This document shows positions 27,385-36,226 of a stretch of 64,000 nt of DNA, in pieces. The DNA is from Campylobacter mucosalis (GTDB lineage: Bacteria > Campylobacterota > Campylobacteria > Campylobacterales > Campylobacteraceae). The DNA is taken from contig NZ_CP053831.1 in assembly GCF_013372205.1 (NCBI RefSeq), positions 930,001 through 994,000 on the forward strand, given 5' to 3'. A program made the position numbers and the translations under genes. The notes beneath the pieces were generated by a model. It was not told the DNA's origin, did no database searches, and worked only from the letters and a program-made list of their open reading frames with translations. Numbering within the stretch: position 1 is the stretch's first letter; every line of letters starts with the position of its first letter.

Positions 27385-28625
27385 GTTTTACGCAAATAGA
27401 GCATAATAAAAACGGCAAACGTCAGCAAATCATCATAAAAGCTAAAAATAAAAGTGAGATAAAAACCATCTCAAGAAGCAAAAACTATGGCACACTCATC
27501 AAAGTTGGTCAAAAAAATAGTGTAGAAACTGGAAGCATTTTTTCAAAAATCGGCAAAAATTTAAAAGATATATTTTTTCCAAACAGGATAAAAACGCCAA
27601 TGCTAGTAGCCACTATAAGACAGCTTGGAGTTATGAGCAATGCCGGAATTTCAATACACGAAAGCATTAAAGAGGTAGCAAGATCTAGCGATGATAAAAG
27701 GATAAAATATATCTTTGAAACTATAGCAGAGGATCTAAATCAGGGACTAAGCCTAAGCTTATCAGCACAAGCGTTTAAAACCGAGCTAGGAGATGTAAGC
27801 CTTGCGATGATAAAGCTTGGAGAAAGCACTGGAAATATGGGCGAGAGCCTACAAAAACTAGCCAACATTTTAGCAAACGTTTGGGACAATCAGCAAAAAT
27901 TTAAACGAGCGATCCGCTATCCTGGCGTAATCGTCGCATCCATCGTGGTGGCGTTTTTTATCATAATCACTCAAGTTGTGCCAAAATTTAAGGAGGTTTT
28001 TGAAAGCTTTAATGCGACACTTCCATTACCAACAAGAGTACTATTAAACACAGAAAATTTTCTAAATTCTTATGGTATTTTTTTGATATTATTTATTATT
28101 TTTCTGATTTTTTTTGGCAAATATAAATACAAAAATGACGAGAGCTTTAAAAGGCTTTTTGATAAATATATACTCAAGGTCTATCTAATAGGCAATATCA
28201 TTTTTTACTCAAACATCTCACGCTTTTCTCTAATCTTTACAGAGCTTATAAAATCAGGTGTGCCAGTTTCAGAAGCACTACAAACAGCGACACAAACGAT
28301 ATCAAACGATGAGTTAAAAGAGTGTCTATCTAGTGTTAAAATTTTAGTCGGTAGAGGTGTTAGCCTAACGCAGAGCTTTAATGAAACTGGGGTGTTTGAA
28401 AGTATGCTTATACAGATGATAGGGGCTGGGGAGCAAAGTGGTAACCTAGATACAATGATGCAAAATGTCACAGATTATTTTGAGTCAAAATTTAACAATA
28501 TCATCGACAATATCTCAACATATATCGAGCCTATTTTACTTACATTTTTAGGCTTTATCATCGTTCTTTTGGCACTTGGTATATTTATGCCGATGTGGGA
28601 TATCTCTCAGGCGGTCAAGACGTGA
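27381..28625 (+). CDS. ctsF: GspF/PilC/MshG-family inner-membrane platform protein (CtsF)
   Basis: Polytopic platform contacted by the GspE motor. Two T2SSF repeats of about 120 residues are visible (TIRQLGVMSNAGISIHESIK and RFSLIFTELIKSGVPVSEAL), with membrane segments after the first repeat and at the C-terminus (LTFLGFIIVLLALGIFMPMW). 414 residues, standard. The TGA overlaps the GTG of the small winged-helix gene. Confidence 0.92.
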   Translation: MSFTQIEHNKNGKRQQIIIKAKNKSEIKTISRSKNYGTLIKVGQKNSVETGSIFSKIGKNLKDIFFPNRIKTPMLVATIRQLGVMSNAGISIHESIKEVARSSDDKRIKYIFETIAEDLNQGLSLSLSAQAFKTELGDVSLAMIKLGESTGNMGESLQKLANILANVWDNQQKFKRAIRYPGVIVASIVVAFFIIITQVVPKFKEVFESFNATLPLPTRVLLNTENFLNSYGIFLILFIIFLIFFGKYKYKNDESFKRLFDKYILKVYLIGNIIFYSNISRFSLIFTELIKSGVPVSEALQTATQTISNDELKECLSSVKILVGRGVSLTQSFNETGVFESMLIQMIGAGEQSGNLDTMMQNVTDYFESKFNNIIDNISTYIEPILLTFLGFIIVLLALGIFMPMWDISQAVKT

Positions 28626-28873
28626 GTGAGCAGATAAAATTAGCCATTTTTAGTGCTATTTTAGGGGACAAAAAGGTTAGAATTATTGATTTTATATCTC
28701 AAAATGTAGATGAAAATGGCTTTTTAAATATTACAATTTCAGAGCTTTGCAAAACTCTAGATATAAGTAAACCAACGGCGATTGCAACGTTTAAAATGTT
28801 ACAAAACGCCGGGGTCTTAAAACGCATAAAAAATGGCGTTTATGAACTTAGCCAAAAATCTCAAATTTGCTAA
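28622..28873 (+). CDS. Small winged-helix (MarR/RepL-like) protein at the end of the uptake operon
   Basis: 83 residues from GTG 28622-28624, whose bases overlap the ctsF TGA. The sequence FLNITISELCKTLDISKPTAIATFKMLQNAGVLKRIKNGVYEL is a textbook helix-turn-helix followed by a wing, of the kind that chooses between two states in MarR or RepL proteins. It is an unexpected partner for an assembly platform; it could be an autoregulator of the operon. Its 3' end overlaps the convergent ubiD gene by 26 bases. An ATG nine codons earlier is inside ctsF and lacks a ribosome site. Confidence 0.78.
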   Translation: MSEQIKLAIFSAILGDKKVRIIDFISQNVDENGFLNITISELCKTLDISKPTAIATFKMLQNAGVLKRIKNGVYELSQKSQIC

Positions 28874-30665
28874 ACAACTCAGGTTCGTTTTTCACCACGC
28901 CTTTTTTGATTAGCTCATCAACGACTGCTTTGGTGCAGTCAGTCTGTTTTGGCCACTCTCTATTAAAGCCATCAATCCTGCCCTTAATACTAGCATCAAC
29001 CAAAACTCGCCCGTCTTTTACGTAAATGTCACGAAGAGCGTCAATGTGATTAACCAAACGCCAAATTAGTATATAAATGTTATCAAGTCGCACCTTTTCG
29101 CCGTTACATTCGCTAAAAAATATTAGAATTTTAAAATACTCGTTAAACTCGTTAAGCTCGTTAAAAATCTCATCTGCCCTGCGATTTTTTGAAATTTTAA
29201 CCACACAAACCGGGCTTTTTGTATCGGTTTTGTATTGTTTAAGCTCTAAAATTTCATCGCTTTTTGCCCTAAATTTCGCTAAAAGTAACTCGTCGCTTAA
29301 AATTTCAGGCACAAACTCGCAAAAATCAGCCGTAGCGTCAATGCCAAGCTTACCACCAAAACAAGCGTTGGGCGAAGCGTGATCAAGCTGGTCACAAACC
29401 CCCTCGCTAATAAGCATAGATTTAGTCCCAAAGCGGTTTAAAACGTAGCTTGAAATGGCGTCAAAATCGCCTAAATTTGAAGCATTCTCATCAACAAAAA
29501 TGGCGTGTTTTACAAAGCTCATCTGCCCCACACCCCAAAATGCGTGCATTGCTTGTTTTGCGTGAGCTGGATAAAGCACGTTTAATTTTGCCAAAATTAA
29601 ATTATGAAATACGCCATTTTCAGGCATATTATAATCAATTAGTTCAGGCACACTGGTGCGAAGTAGTGGCAAAAAAATACGCTCGGTTGCGTGTCCCATA
29701 AATTTATCTTCAAGTGGCGGTTTGCCAACGACAGTGGCTGTAAAAATCGGCTCTTTTTTATGCGTAATGGCAGTTACGTCCATAACTGGAAATGGCAAAA
29801 TCGGCGTATAAAAGCCGGTGTGATCACCAAAAGGGCCTTCAAGCTCAAATTTAGCAGTATCTACAAAGCCCTCAATAACAAAATCAGCATCGTGCGGGAC
29901 ATAAATGTCGTTTGTTATTGACTTTACAAGCTTTGCCGGGCTTTTACGGATAAAGCCATAAAGCAAAAGCTCAAAAATCCCTTTTGGTAGCGGAGCCTGA
30001 CCGCACCAAATATAAAGCGGATCGCCACCAATTGCAACTGAAACTGGCATTTTTAGCCCTGCACGTTTATATTCATTAAAGAAATTTGCGCCGTCTTTAT
30101 GAATTTGCCAGTGCATACCTAGGCGGTTTTTATCATAAATTTGAAGTCTATACATACCTAAATTTGCTAAATTACCATCAATGCTTTGCGTATAAACCTG
30201 CCCCATTGTAATAAAATTGCCGCCGTCAAGCTCCCACGTTTTAAGAGCTGGTAAATCAAGCAAATTAACACTATCTTTAAGATTTATCACCTCTTGACAC
30301 GCCCCACGCCCACTTAGTTTTTTTGTAAAAATTTTACGCATACTAAACAGATAGCTTAAAAAATCAACCTTTTGTTTAAAATTTTGTGGCTTTTTTGGCT
30401 TTAAAAGCGATTCAATCTCACCTGCTATCTCATCAGGCTTCTTGCCTAAAATCAGCTCTGTTGCACGAAACGAACCAAAAATATTTGTTAAAACTGGCGG
30501 ATATTTTTTGCCATTTTTATCAACTACGTTTTTAAACAAAAGTGCCTTGCTATCAGCCTTTTTAACCTCAATGTAACTTGCGTGAGCGATTTCTAAATCA
30601 ATACTGACTGGCTCGTTAATCTCTCTTAAAAGATCGTTTTGACGTAAAATTTCTATGTAGTTCAT
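28848..30665 (-). CDS. ubiD: UbiD-family decarboxylase (menaquinone synthesis)
   Basis: Prenyl-FMN-dependent decarboxylase. 605 residues; the family core is seen in YRLQIYDKNRLGMHWQIHKDG, FELEGPFGDHTGFY (catalytic Glu region) and PVSVAIGGDP. Campylobacter makes menaquinone by the futalosine route, where a UbiD-like enzyme (MqnL) acts on the prenylated naphthoate, so that is the likely role. AAGGA precedes ATG 30663-30665. No UbiX partner lies within the window. Confidence 0.9.
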   Translation of the reverse strand: MNYIEILRQNDLLREINEPVSIDLEIAHASYIEVKKADSKALLFKNVVDKNGKKYPPVLTNIFGSFRATELILGKKPDEIAGEIESLLKPKKPQNFKQKVDFLSYLFSMRKIFTKKLSGRGACQEVINLKDSVNLLDLPALKTWELDGGNFITMGQVYTQSIDGNLANLGMYRLQIYDKNRLGMHWQIHKDGANFFNEYKRAGLKMPVSVAIGGDPLYIWCGQAPLPKGIFELLLYGFIRKSPAKLVKSITNDIYVPHDADFVIEGFVDTAKFELEGPFGDHTGFYTPILPFPVMDVTAITHKKEPIFTATVVGKPPLEDKFMGHATERIFLPLLRTSVPELIDYNMPENGVFHNLILAKLNVLYPAHAKQAMHAFWGVGQMSFVKHAIFVDENASNLGDFDAISSYVLNRFGTKSMLISEGVCDQLDHASPNACFGGKLGIDATADFCEFVPEILSDELLLAKFRAKSDEILELKQYKTDTKSPVCVVKISKNRRADEIFNELNEFNEYFKILIFFSECNGEKVRLDNIYILIWRLVNHIDALRDIYVKDGRVLVDASIKGRIDGFNREWPKQTDCTKAVVDELIKKGVVKNEPELFSKFEIFG

Positions 30666-30756
30666 CTAAAAATCCTTAAAATTTTATATGATTATAGTCA
30701 AATTTTCTTTTTCTTAACAAAAAAGTTATAAAATCGCCGAAATTTTATAAGGAGAG

Positions 30757-31976
30757 ATGATGATTTTTAAAAAATTAACTGCTACTTTGCTCTTAGCAAA
30801 TTTTGCATTTTGTGCTCAAAATGCCGACGTTACGGCTGTTGGCAAGGTCTTTGGCGACGGCTTAAAACTTGATAAAGTTATCATAAAATATGACGCGCCG
30901 CTTGATGAAAAATCGGCAACTTCGTGCAATTTTAAGGTAAGCGATGAGAGTAAAGACCGAGTGATAAAATATATAAAAGTAGATAATGATAGCGTGATTT
31001 TAACGCTACAAGAGCTGCCTTTAATTGATAGCTCAATCGCGCCAAAACCAGATAAAGAAAAACGTCAAAAAATGGGGCAAAATGGACCGGTTTTAGATAG
31101 TAAGGGCAACCCACAGCCACTCAAACAAATCACAGCAAAAGTAAAGCAGCAATCAGAAATTTTAGCCAAAAATGGCAAAATTTACGCCCCACAAACGCTA
31201 AATGCAAACCACGTTAAACTGCCTATAATTGATGAGTTTAGGCAAGAAAATTTCACATATAATGGCATTAGTTTAAACTACAACCTTTTCGTGCCAAAAG
31301 ATTATGACTCAAATAAAGCTATCCGCTAATCCTTTTTATGCACGATGCTGGCGTTGTTTCACCTGATATTAACGCAACGCTATTTCAGGGATTAGGAGCT
31401 ATAAAATTTGCAAGTGATGAGTGGCAAAATGACAATCCTAGCTTCGTTTTAGCACCACAATTTGACAGGGTTATCGTTGATGATAATTTTAAAACCAGCA
31501 AAACACTTGATGTGGTTATAGAGCTGATAAAATCGCTTCAAACTAGGTTTAACATAAACGAAAACAGAATTTACAACACCGGTCAGTCAATGGGTGCGAT
31601 GAGCTCACTCGCACTTGACGCAAAATATCCAAATTTTTTCGCCGCTTCTTACATTTTAGCTGCAAAATGGGATACACAAATTTATAAAAATGTGGCAAAT
31701 CAAAACCTTTTCATAGCCGTTTCAGACGGCGATACGAGTGCGAAAAATAGCATGCAAGAGCTTGTTAAAAAGATAGAAAGTTTAGGCGTTTGCGTTAAAC
31801 AAACAAATTTTAATGTAGAAGATAAAATTTTAGCAAACAAAAAGATAGATGAGCTAATAAACGATGATTGCCACGTGTATTTAACAATTTTTGACGGCGG
31901 TTCTCATCGCCACACTTGGCTACACGCCTATGAGCTAGATAGTGCGTTAAAATGGGTCTTTACTCGCACAAAGTAA
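30757..31976 (+). pseudogene. Secreted alpha/beta-hydrolase (esterase/peptidase), single frameshift
   Basis: Two frames form one protein of about 400 residues. The first (30757-31329) has a signal peptide (LTATLLLANFAFCAQ) and a beta-rich domain ending LNYNLFVPKDYDSNKAIR and stop. The second reads PLILFMHDAGV from 31323, contains the nucleophile elbow GQSMGAMSS and the catalytic-His end DGGSHRHTW. One base appears to be missing near 31320; it is not a homopolymer, so phase variation is unlikely. Downstream of TATAAAAT (30727-30734) and GGAGAG. Either a recent inactivation or a sequence error. Confidence 0.82.
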
Positions 31977-32048
31977 AGATAGTTTTTTATCAAAAATTAA
32001 CCTAAAAATTTATTACAATGCAAACAAATTGTCAATAAGGAATTTCTC

Positions 32049-32812
32049 GTGATTAGGTTAATTTTTGCCCTTTTTTGGGCTTTATACGTGGCTTTTTGGT
32101 AGCATTGGCTCTATCGTTTCGCTTGATGGCGAAGTAAAAATCATAAGAGAAAACAAGAAATTAGGGCGAAAAATGGCATTGAACTTGAAGAAAAAGATCT
32201 CGTTTCAACCGCTAAAAATTCAATAGCAAAAATTATGGTAGCGTAGAGGCAAATAGAATTTGGCTTGATGATAGCGATTATCTAAATACCTACTCTTTGC
32301 TTTTTAAACTTGATTATAAAATCAACGAAAAGATAATTAGCAAAAGCAAAATTAGAGTATCAAAAAAGAATTTTATAAAATCTGATTATAAATACAAAAA
32401 CGCACTAAACTACACGCTTGAAACAGCACTAGGCTATGATAGCAACACCTTTGGCGTAACGACACTCGGGCTGTTTTTGGGTAGCGAAAATAGATTAAAA
32501 GGCAAACCTCATCCAAATGTTGATTATAATCTATTTGGCATAAACCTGCAAAATTTATACCAGCTCACACCAAAAACATCGCTTATCACATCGGCTGAGT
32601 ATCACAACGAACGATACAAAGCGACTGAAAATTTTCTATACGGCACAAAGCGTAAAAACGATAAAATCGCTTACGAAGCTGGACTAATGCAAAATCTTGG
32701 TGGCGGATTTGCCCTTGGGCTAAATTTTCGCTACACCGATACAAACTCAAACCAAAGCATATATGATTATCAAAAATACACAATTAAAGCAAATTTATAT
32801 TACAGCTTTTAG
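32049..32812 (+). pseudogene. FecR-domain / outer-membrane beta-barrel remnant
   Basis: Starts well (TAAGG then GTG 32049, hydrophobic signal IRLIFALFWALYVAFW) but stops at 32100. Shifted frames continue with GSIGSIVSLDGEVKIIREN and KNGIELEEKDLVSTAKNS, a FecR-like domain, to about 32240. From about 32233 another frame (ANRIWLDDSDYLNTYSLLFK) leads into an open stretch ending GLNFRYTDTNSNQSIYDYQ...ANLYYSF, an outer-membrane barrel end with the terminal aromatic signature, reminiscent of Slam-type barrels. The middle is missing, so this is a deleted and frameshifted gene. Confidence 0.7.
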
Positions 32813-32881
32813 GCTTGATTATCATTTCAAAAACGCCATAAACTAGCTTAAATCAAATAAAAATACAAGGCAAAACAGCTT

Positions 32882-34955
32882 TTAAAACTCATCAACCTGC
32901 TCAGGCGATAGCTCTTCTTTAACATATTGTTTTAAGGCGTCGCTTGTTTTAAAAAATTCTAACATCTGCTTATCTATCTCGTTTCTATCAGCCATCGCAT
33001 CAAGTATGCTAAACGCCTCAGATAGCTTCATCGCACCCTTATATGGGCGAGAATGCGACGTAAGTGCCTCAAAAATATCAGCTAGGATCATTATCCTATC
33101 TTCAAGCGTCAAATCAGCCTCGCTTAGCCCCCTTGGATAGCCCTTGCCGTTTAGCTTTTCGTGGTGATTTACGGCGATATGAAAGACATTTTGATATTTT
33201 TTAGGAAACGGCAGGACTTTTAACATATCAATACTAAGCTGTGCGTGCGAATTCATCACGTCCTTTTCTTCTTTTGTTAGTGTGCCTTTTTCTATTAATA
33301 GATTATATCTTTCTTGTTCTGAAAGCAAATACGCCTTTATGCCCTCACGCATATATGTGTATTTTGACATTAAAATTATGCGTTTTGTATCCTCAACACG
33401 CATAAATTCAGAGCCTTTATTTACCTTTTGGATAAATTTCATATCATCATCAAGCTCTTTTATCTCAGCGTCAAACTGCTCTTTTGAAATTTCGTTTTTT
33501 AAAAACAAAATCTCTTTATCACGCTTTATAATTTCAAGTCTATCTTTAATAAGCTCAATGCCGTCAATTATTCTTTGAAGTTTTGTCGCCTTATCCATTA
33601 TCGTTTCTGGCATTGAAATTTTACCTATATCGTGTAGCTTTGCAGCTAGTTCAATCTCGTCCATATCGGCTTTTGAGTAAGTTACGTCCTTATAAATCGT
33701 CTTATCGTTGCTAATTGAAGTGGCGATTAATGGGGCTAGTTTTGCCATTTTTGTAATGTGATTTATTGTGTGCTTTGACTTTGCGTCAATTGCACTTGCG
33801 ATTGTTGAAACAAAGGCGTTTAAAAACTCTTCAAGACTTAAAATTAGTTGCGTTGTCGTAAGCACCATACCGGCTTGGCGAGAGAAAATTTTAGCGATTT
33901 TCTCGTCCGTTTTGTTATAAATTGTCGCTTCATTTTTATTTGAAATTTTATTTATAAGCTGAATCACGCCGATGACCTCGTTTTCGTGATTTACAAGCGG
34001 TATTGTTAGCATTGATGATGAGTGGTAGCCGTATTTTTCATCAAACGCCCTAACCCCTTCAAAATCATACTCATTTGAGTTATAAACATCAGATATATTT
34101 ATCACCTTATTTTCTAAGGCTGAAATTGTAGCTATCATTGTATGATTTGGAGTGGTGTCATCTAAATAAAGTGGGAGCGAATCCCAAAGTTTTTCGCCAT
34201 TGTGTCCGCTTAAATGAATACCTAAACTCTCGTTTTCAATAACCTTAAAATCAAGAAATTTTCTATCTGGTGAAATCATATAAAGTGTGCCACCATCGCT
34301 ATGAGTAAGCTCTCTTGTGTAGGTTAAAATCATTTTTAAAATTTCATCTAAATTCTCTTCATCTGCTAACTCTAAATTGATATTTAAAATTTTCTCAAAT
34401 TGAGCTTGTGGCGAAGTAAAGGGTTTAACGACGCTTTTTTTGATATTTATCTCATCACCATCTTCTAAAATTTTATCATTTTGTCCAAGCAACGAAAGCT
34501 CTTTTAGCTCATGCCTAATCTCTTCTAAATAGACCGGTTTTATGTGATATATAATCGGCGTAATAAAAAGTCCGTCAAAATTTAGCGTATCAGATTGTGA
34601 AATTTCACAAAAACCAAGTGCAACTTCGCCGTTTGATAGTTTTATCTTTGAAAAATCGGGCCAAATTTCGTTGTTAAAAACGTGTGTTTTTATGGAATTT
34701 AATGTATCTTTTGAGCCATAAAGTTTTAATGTTTCTTGACGTTGCTCAAAAAATCCATCAATTAAAAACGGCAGATCCATAATATGATCAGCGTGCGCAT
34801 GCGTTATAAAAATATGATTTATCTCAACCGACTCGTCGCCAATGGCACTTATTACGTTACCAGCGTCAATTAAAACGCTTTTACTTAACCTAAAACACGT
34901 TGAGCTTGACCCTTGAGTCTTGCTACCGCCAGCACTAAAATTTTATATTATCCAT
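32882..34955 (-). pseudogene. Metallo-beta-lactamase phosphodiesterase-GAF-HD-GYP protein, 5' frameshift
   Basis: The intact frame 34780-32882 (632 residues) has a GAF domain (about 130-310) and an HD-GYP domain: LHDIGKISMPETIMDKA, NHHEKLNGKGYP and ILADIFEALTSHSRPYK, with all metal ligands, as in c-di-GMP phosphodiesterases. Upstream, the same frame carries SAGGSKTQGSSSTCFRLS and FITHAHADHIMDLPFL, the zinc motif of class II cyclic-nucleotide phosphodiesterases (metallo-beta-lactamase fold). ATG 34953-34955 with AAAGG is the natural start, but an A4T4 run (about 34937-34944) is out of frame by one base. Read together, about 690 residues. An internal start at 34780 might still make the GAF/HD-GYP part. 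Confidence 0.82.
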
Positions 34956-35117
34956 CTAAAAACCTTTAAAAAACTGCGAACATTTTACAAAAAATCAAAT
35001 AAAAAAAATAGTTAGTTTTAAAAATTTGTTTTTTGCCTTTAAAATTTTGATAATGAATTTAAAAAATATTAAAATTTTTAAAATAAAATGCTGCTTTAAA
35101 AAAGGAATATTATAATA
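34956..35117 (+). promoter_or_regulatory. AT-rich divergent control region before the siderophore genes
   Basis: About 160 bases almost without G or C separate the HD-GYP gene from the PepSY gene. TTTTGATAATGAATTTAAAA around 35046-35065 partly resembles a Fur box (GATAATNATTATC type), only on its left half. AAAGGAATATTATAAT precedes the ATG 35118. Fur control would be expected for the downstream receptor but is not proven by this sequence. Confidence 0.3.
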
Positions 35118-36226
35118 ATGAGTATTAAAAATACAGCTTATAAAATTCACACTTATTTATCACTAGCAATCTGTATTTTATTTACAATAATCTGCATAAG
35201 TGGCTCTTTGTTAGTGTATAAAGATGAGCTTAATAGCCTATTTTCGCCAAATACAACAGATATAATAAAAGGGGGGGGGAGGGGGAGCAAAGGCTTAGTG
35301 TTGATGAGCTTGTAAAAATTATAAATAGCCACTATAAAAATTATGAAATAGTTGGCATAAATATTGATAAAAACTCGCAAAAAAACTACAAAATTTGGCT
35401 CATAAAACACGACGACCCACAAAAAGAGTGGTTATTTACATACATTAACCCAACTAACGGAAAAATCACACTAGAACCGACACCTCACGACGAGGGATTT
35501 TGGGGCATTTTACTACATGTTCACGAAATTTTACTAATTGAAAATGGTGGCAATTTTATAGTCGGTATCATTGGGATTTTATCAATTTTAGTGCTTTTTA
35601 GCGGTTTTATTATTTATAGAAATTTTTACAAAAATTTATTTCTTTTAAGACGAAAAAATTTAGCCATTTTTATGTCTGATATACATAAATTTATAGGAGT
35701 TTTTTCTACACCTATTTTATTAGCAACCGCAATAAGTGGCATTTGGTGGGAATTTAGACTCTTGTTTATGCCAAATTTTGATAATTCAAATTTCATCATA
35801 GATAATAAAATTTACAATAAATCAATCTCGCTTGATGATTTAATAAAACGAGCAAACGACGATTTAAAGGGGTTTAACACACATTATATTAGTCTTCCAT
35901 TTTTTGATGGGGCAAACATCAGACTTTTTGGTTATGTAAAAACTCAAAATTTCTTATTTAATGAGTATTCATCGCAAATTATTTATGATAAAACTAATGC
36001 AAATTTAGTTCAAATACAAGATATTTCAAAACAAAATTTAAATGAAAAATTTTTAGAAACATTCAGAAAAGCACATTTTGGTAACTATAATCAATTTACT
36101 AAATTATTATGGTTTTTAGCTGGACTTTCACCACTTATTTTAACAATTTCAGGCATTTATCTATGGATAAAACGAAAAAATTTAAAAGGAGAGAAAATTG
36201 AAAAAAACCATATTCTTAGTTGCTAA
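35118..36226 (+). CDS. PepSY-associated membrane protein (PiuB/FoxB-like), phase-variable, OFF as read
   Basis: The first frame (35118-35315) begins MSIKNTAYKIHTYLSLAICI, a PepSY-TM start, and runs into a G9 tract. It then terminates after 65 residues. The frame one base away continues from EQRLSVDELVKIINSHYKN through FWGILLHVHEILLIE to the end at 36226, with segments SDIHKFIGVFSTPILLA and LAGLSPLILTISGIYLWI, typical PepSY-TM helices. Ten Gs would give one protein of 369 residues. PiuB, FoxB and FsrB relatives are thought to reduce or release iron from siderophores at the inner membrane. The end overlaps the TonB receptor by 29 bases. Confidence 0.85.
35271..35279 (+). repeat. G9 homopolymer (contingency tract)
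   Basis: Nine Gs followed by A and five more Gs, inside the PepSY gene about 51 codons from its start. Campylobacter phase-varies surface genes by slippage in poly-G runs of 8 or more. With G9 the frame closes at 35315; with G10 it joins the long downstream frame. It is the only long G or C run I noticed in the window. Confidence 0.92.

Noticed and set aside
35281-35285. Second G5 run as an independent switch
   Set aside because: Too short for frequent slippage; the G9 next to it is the likely contingency tract.
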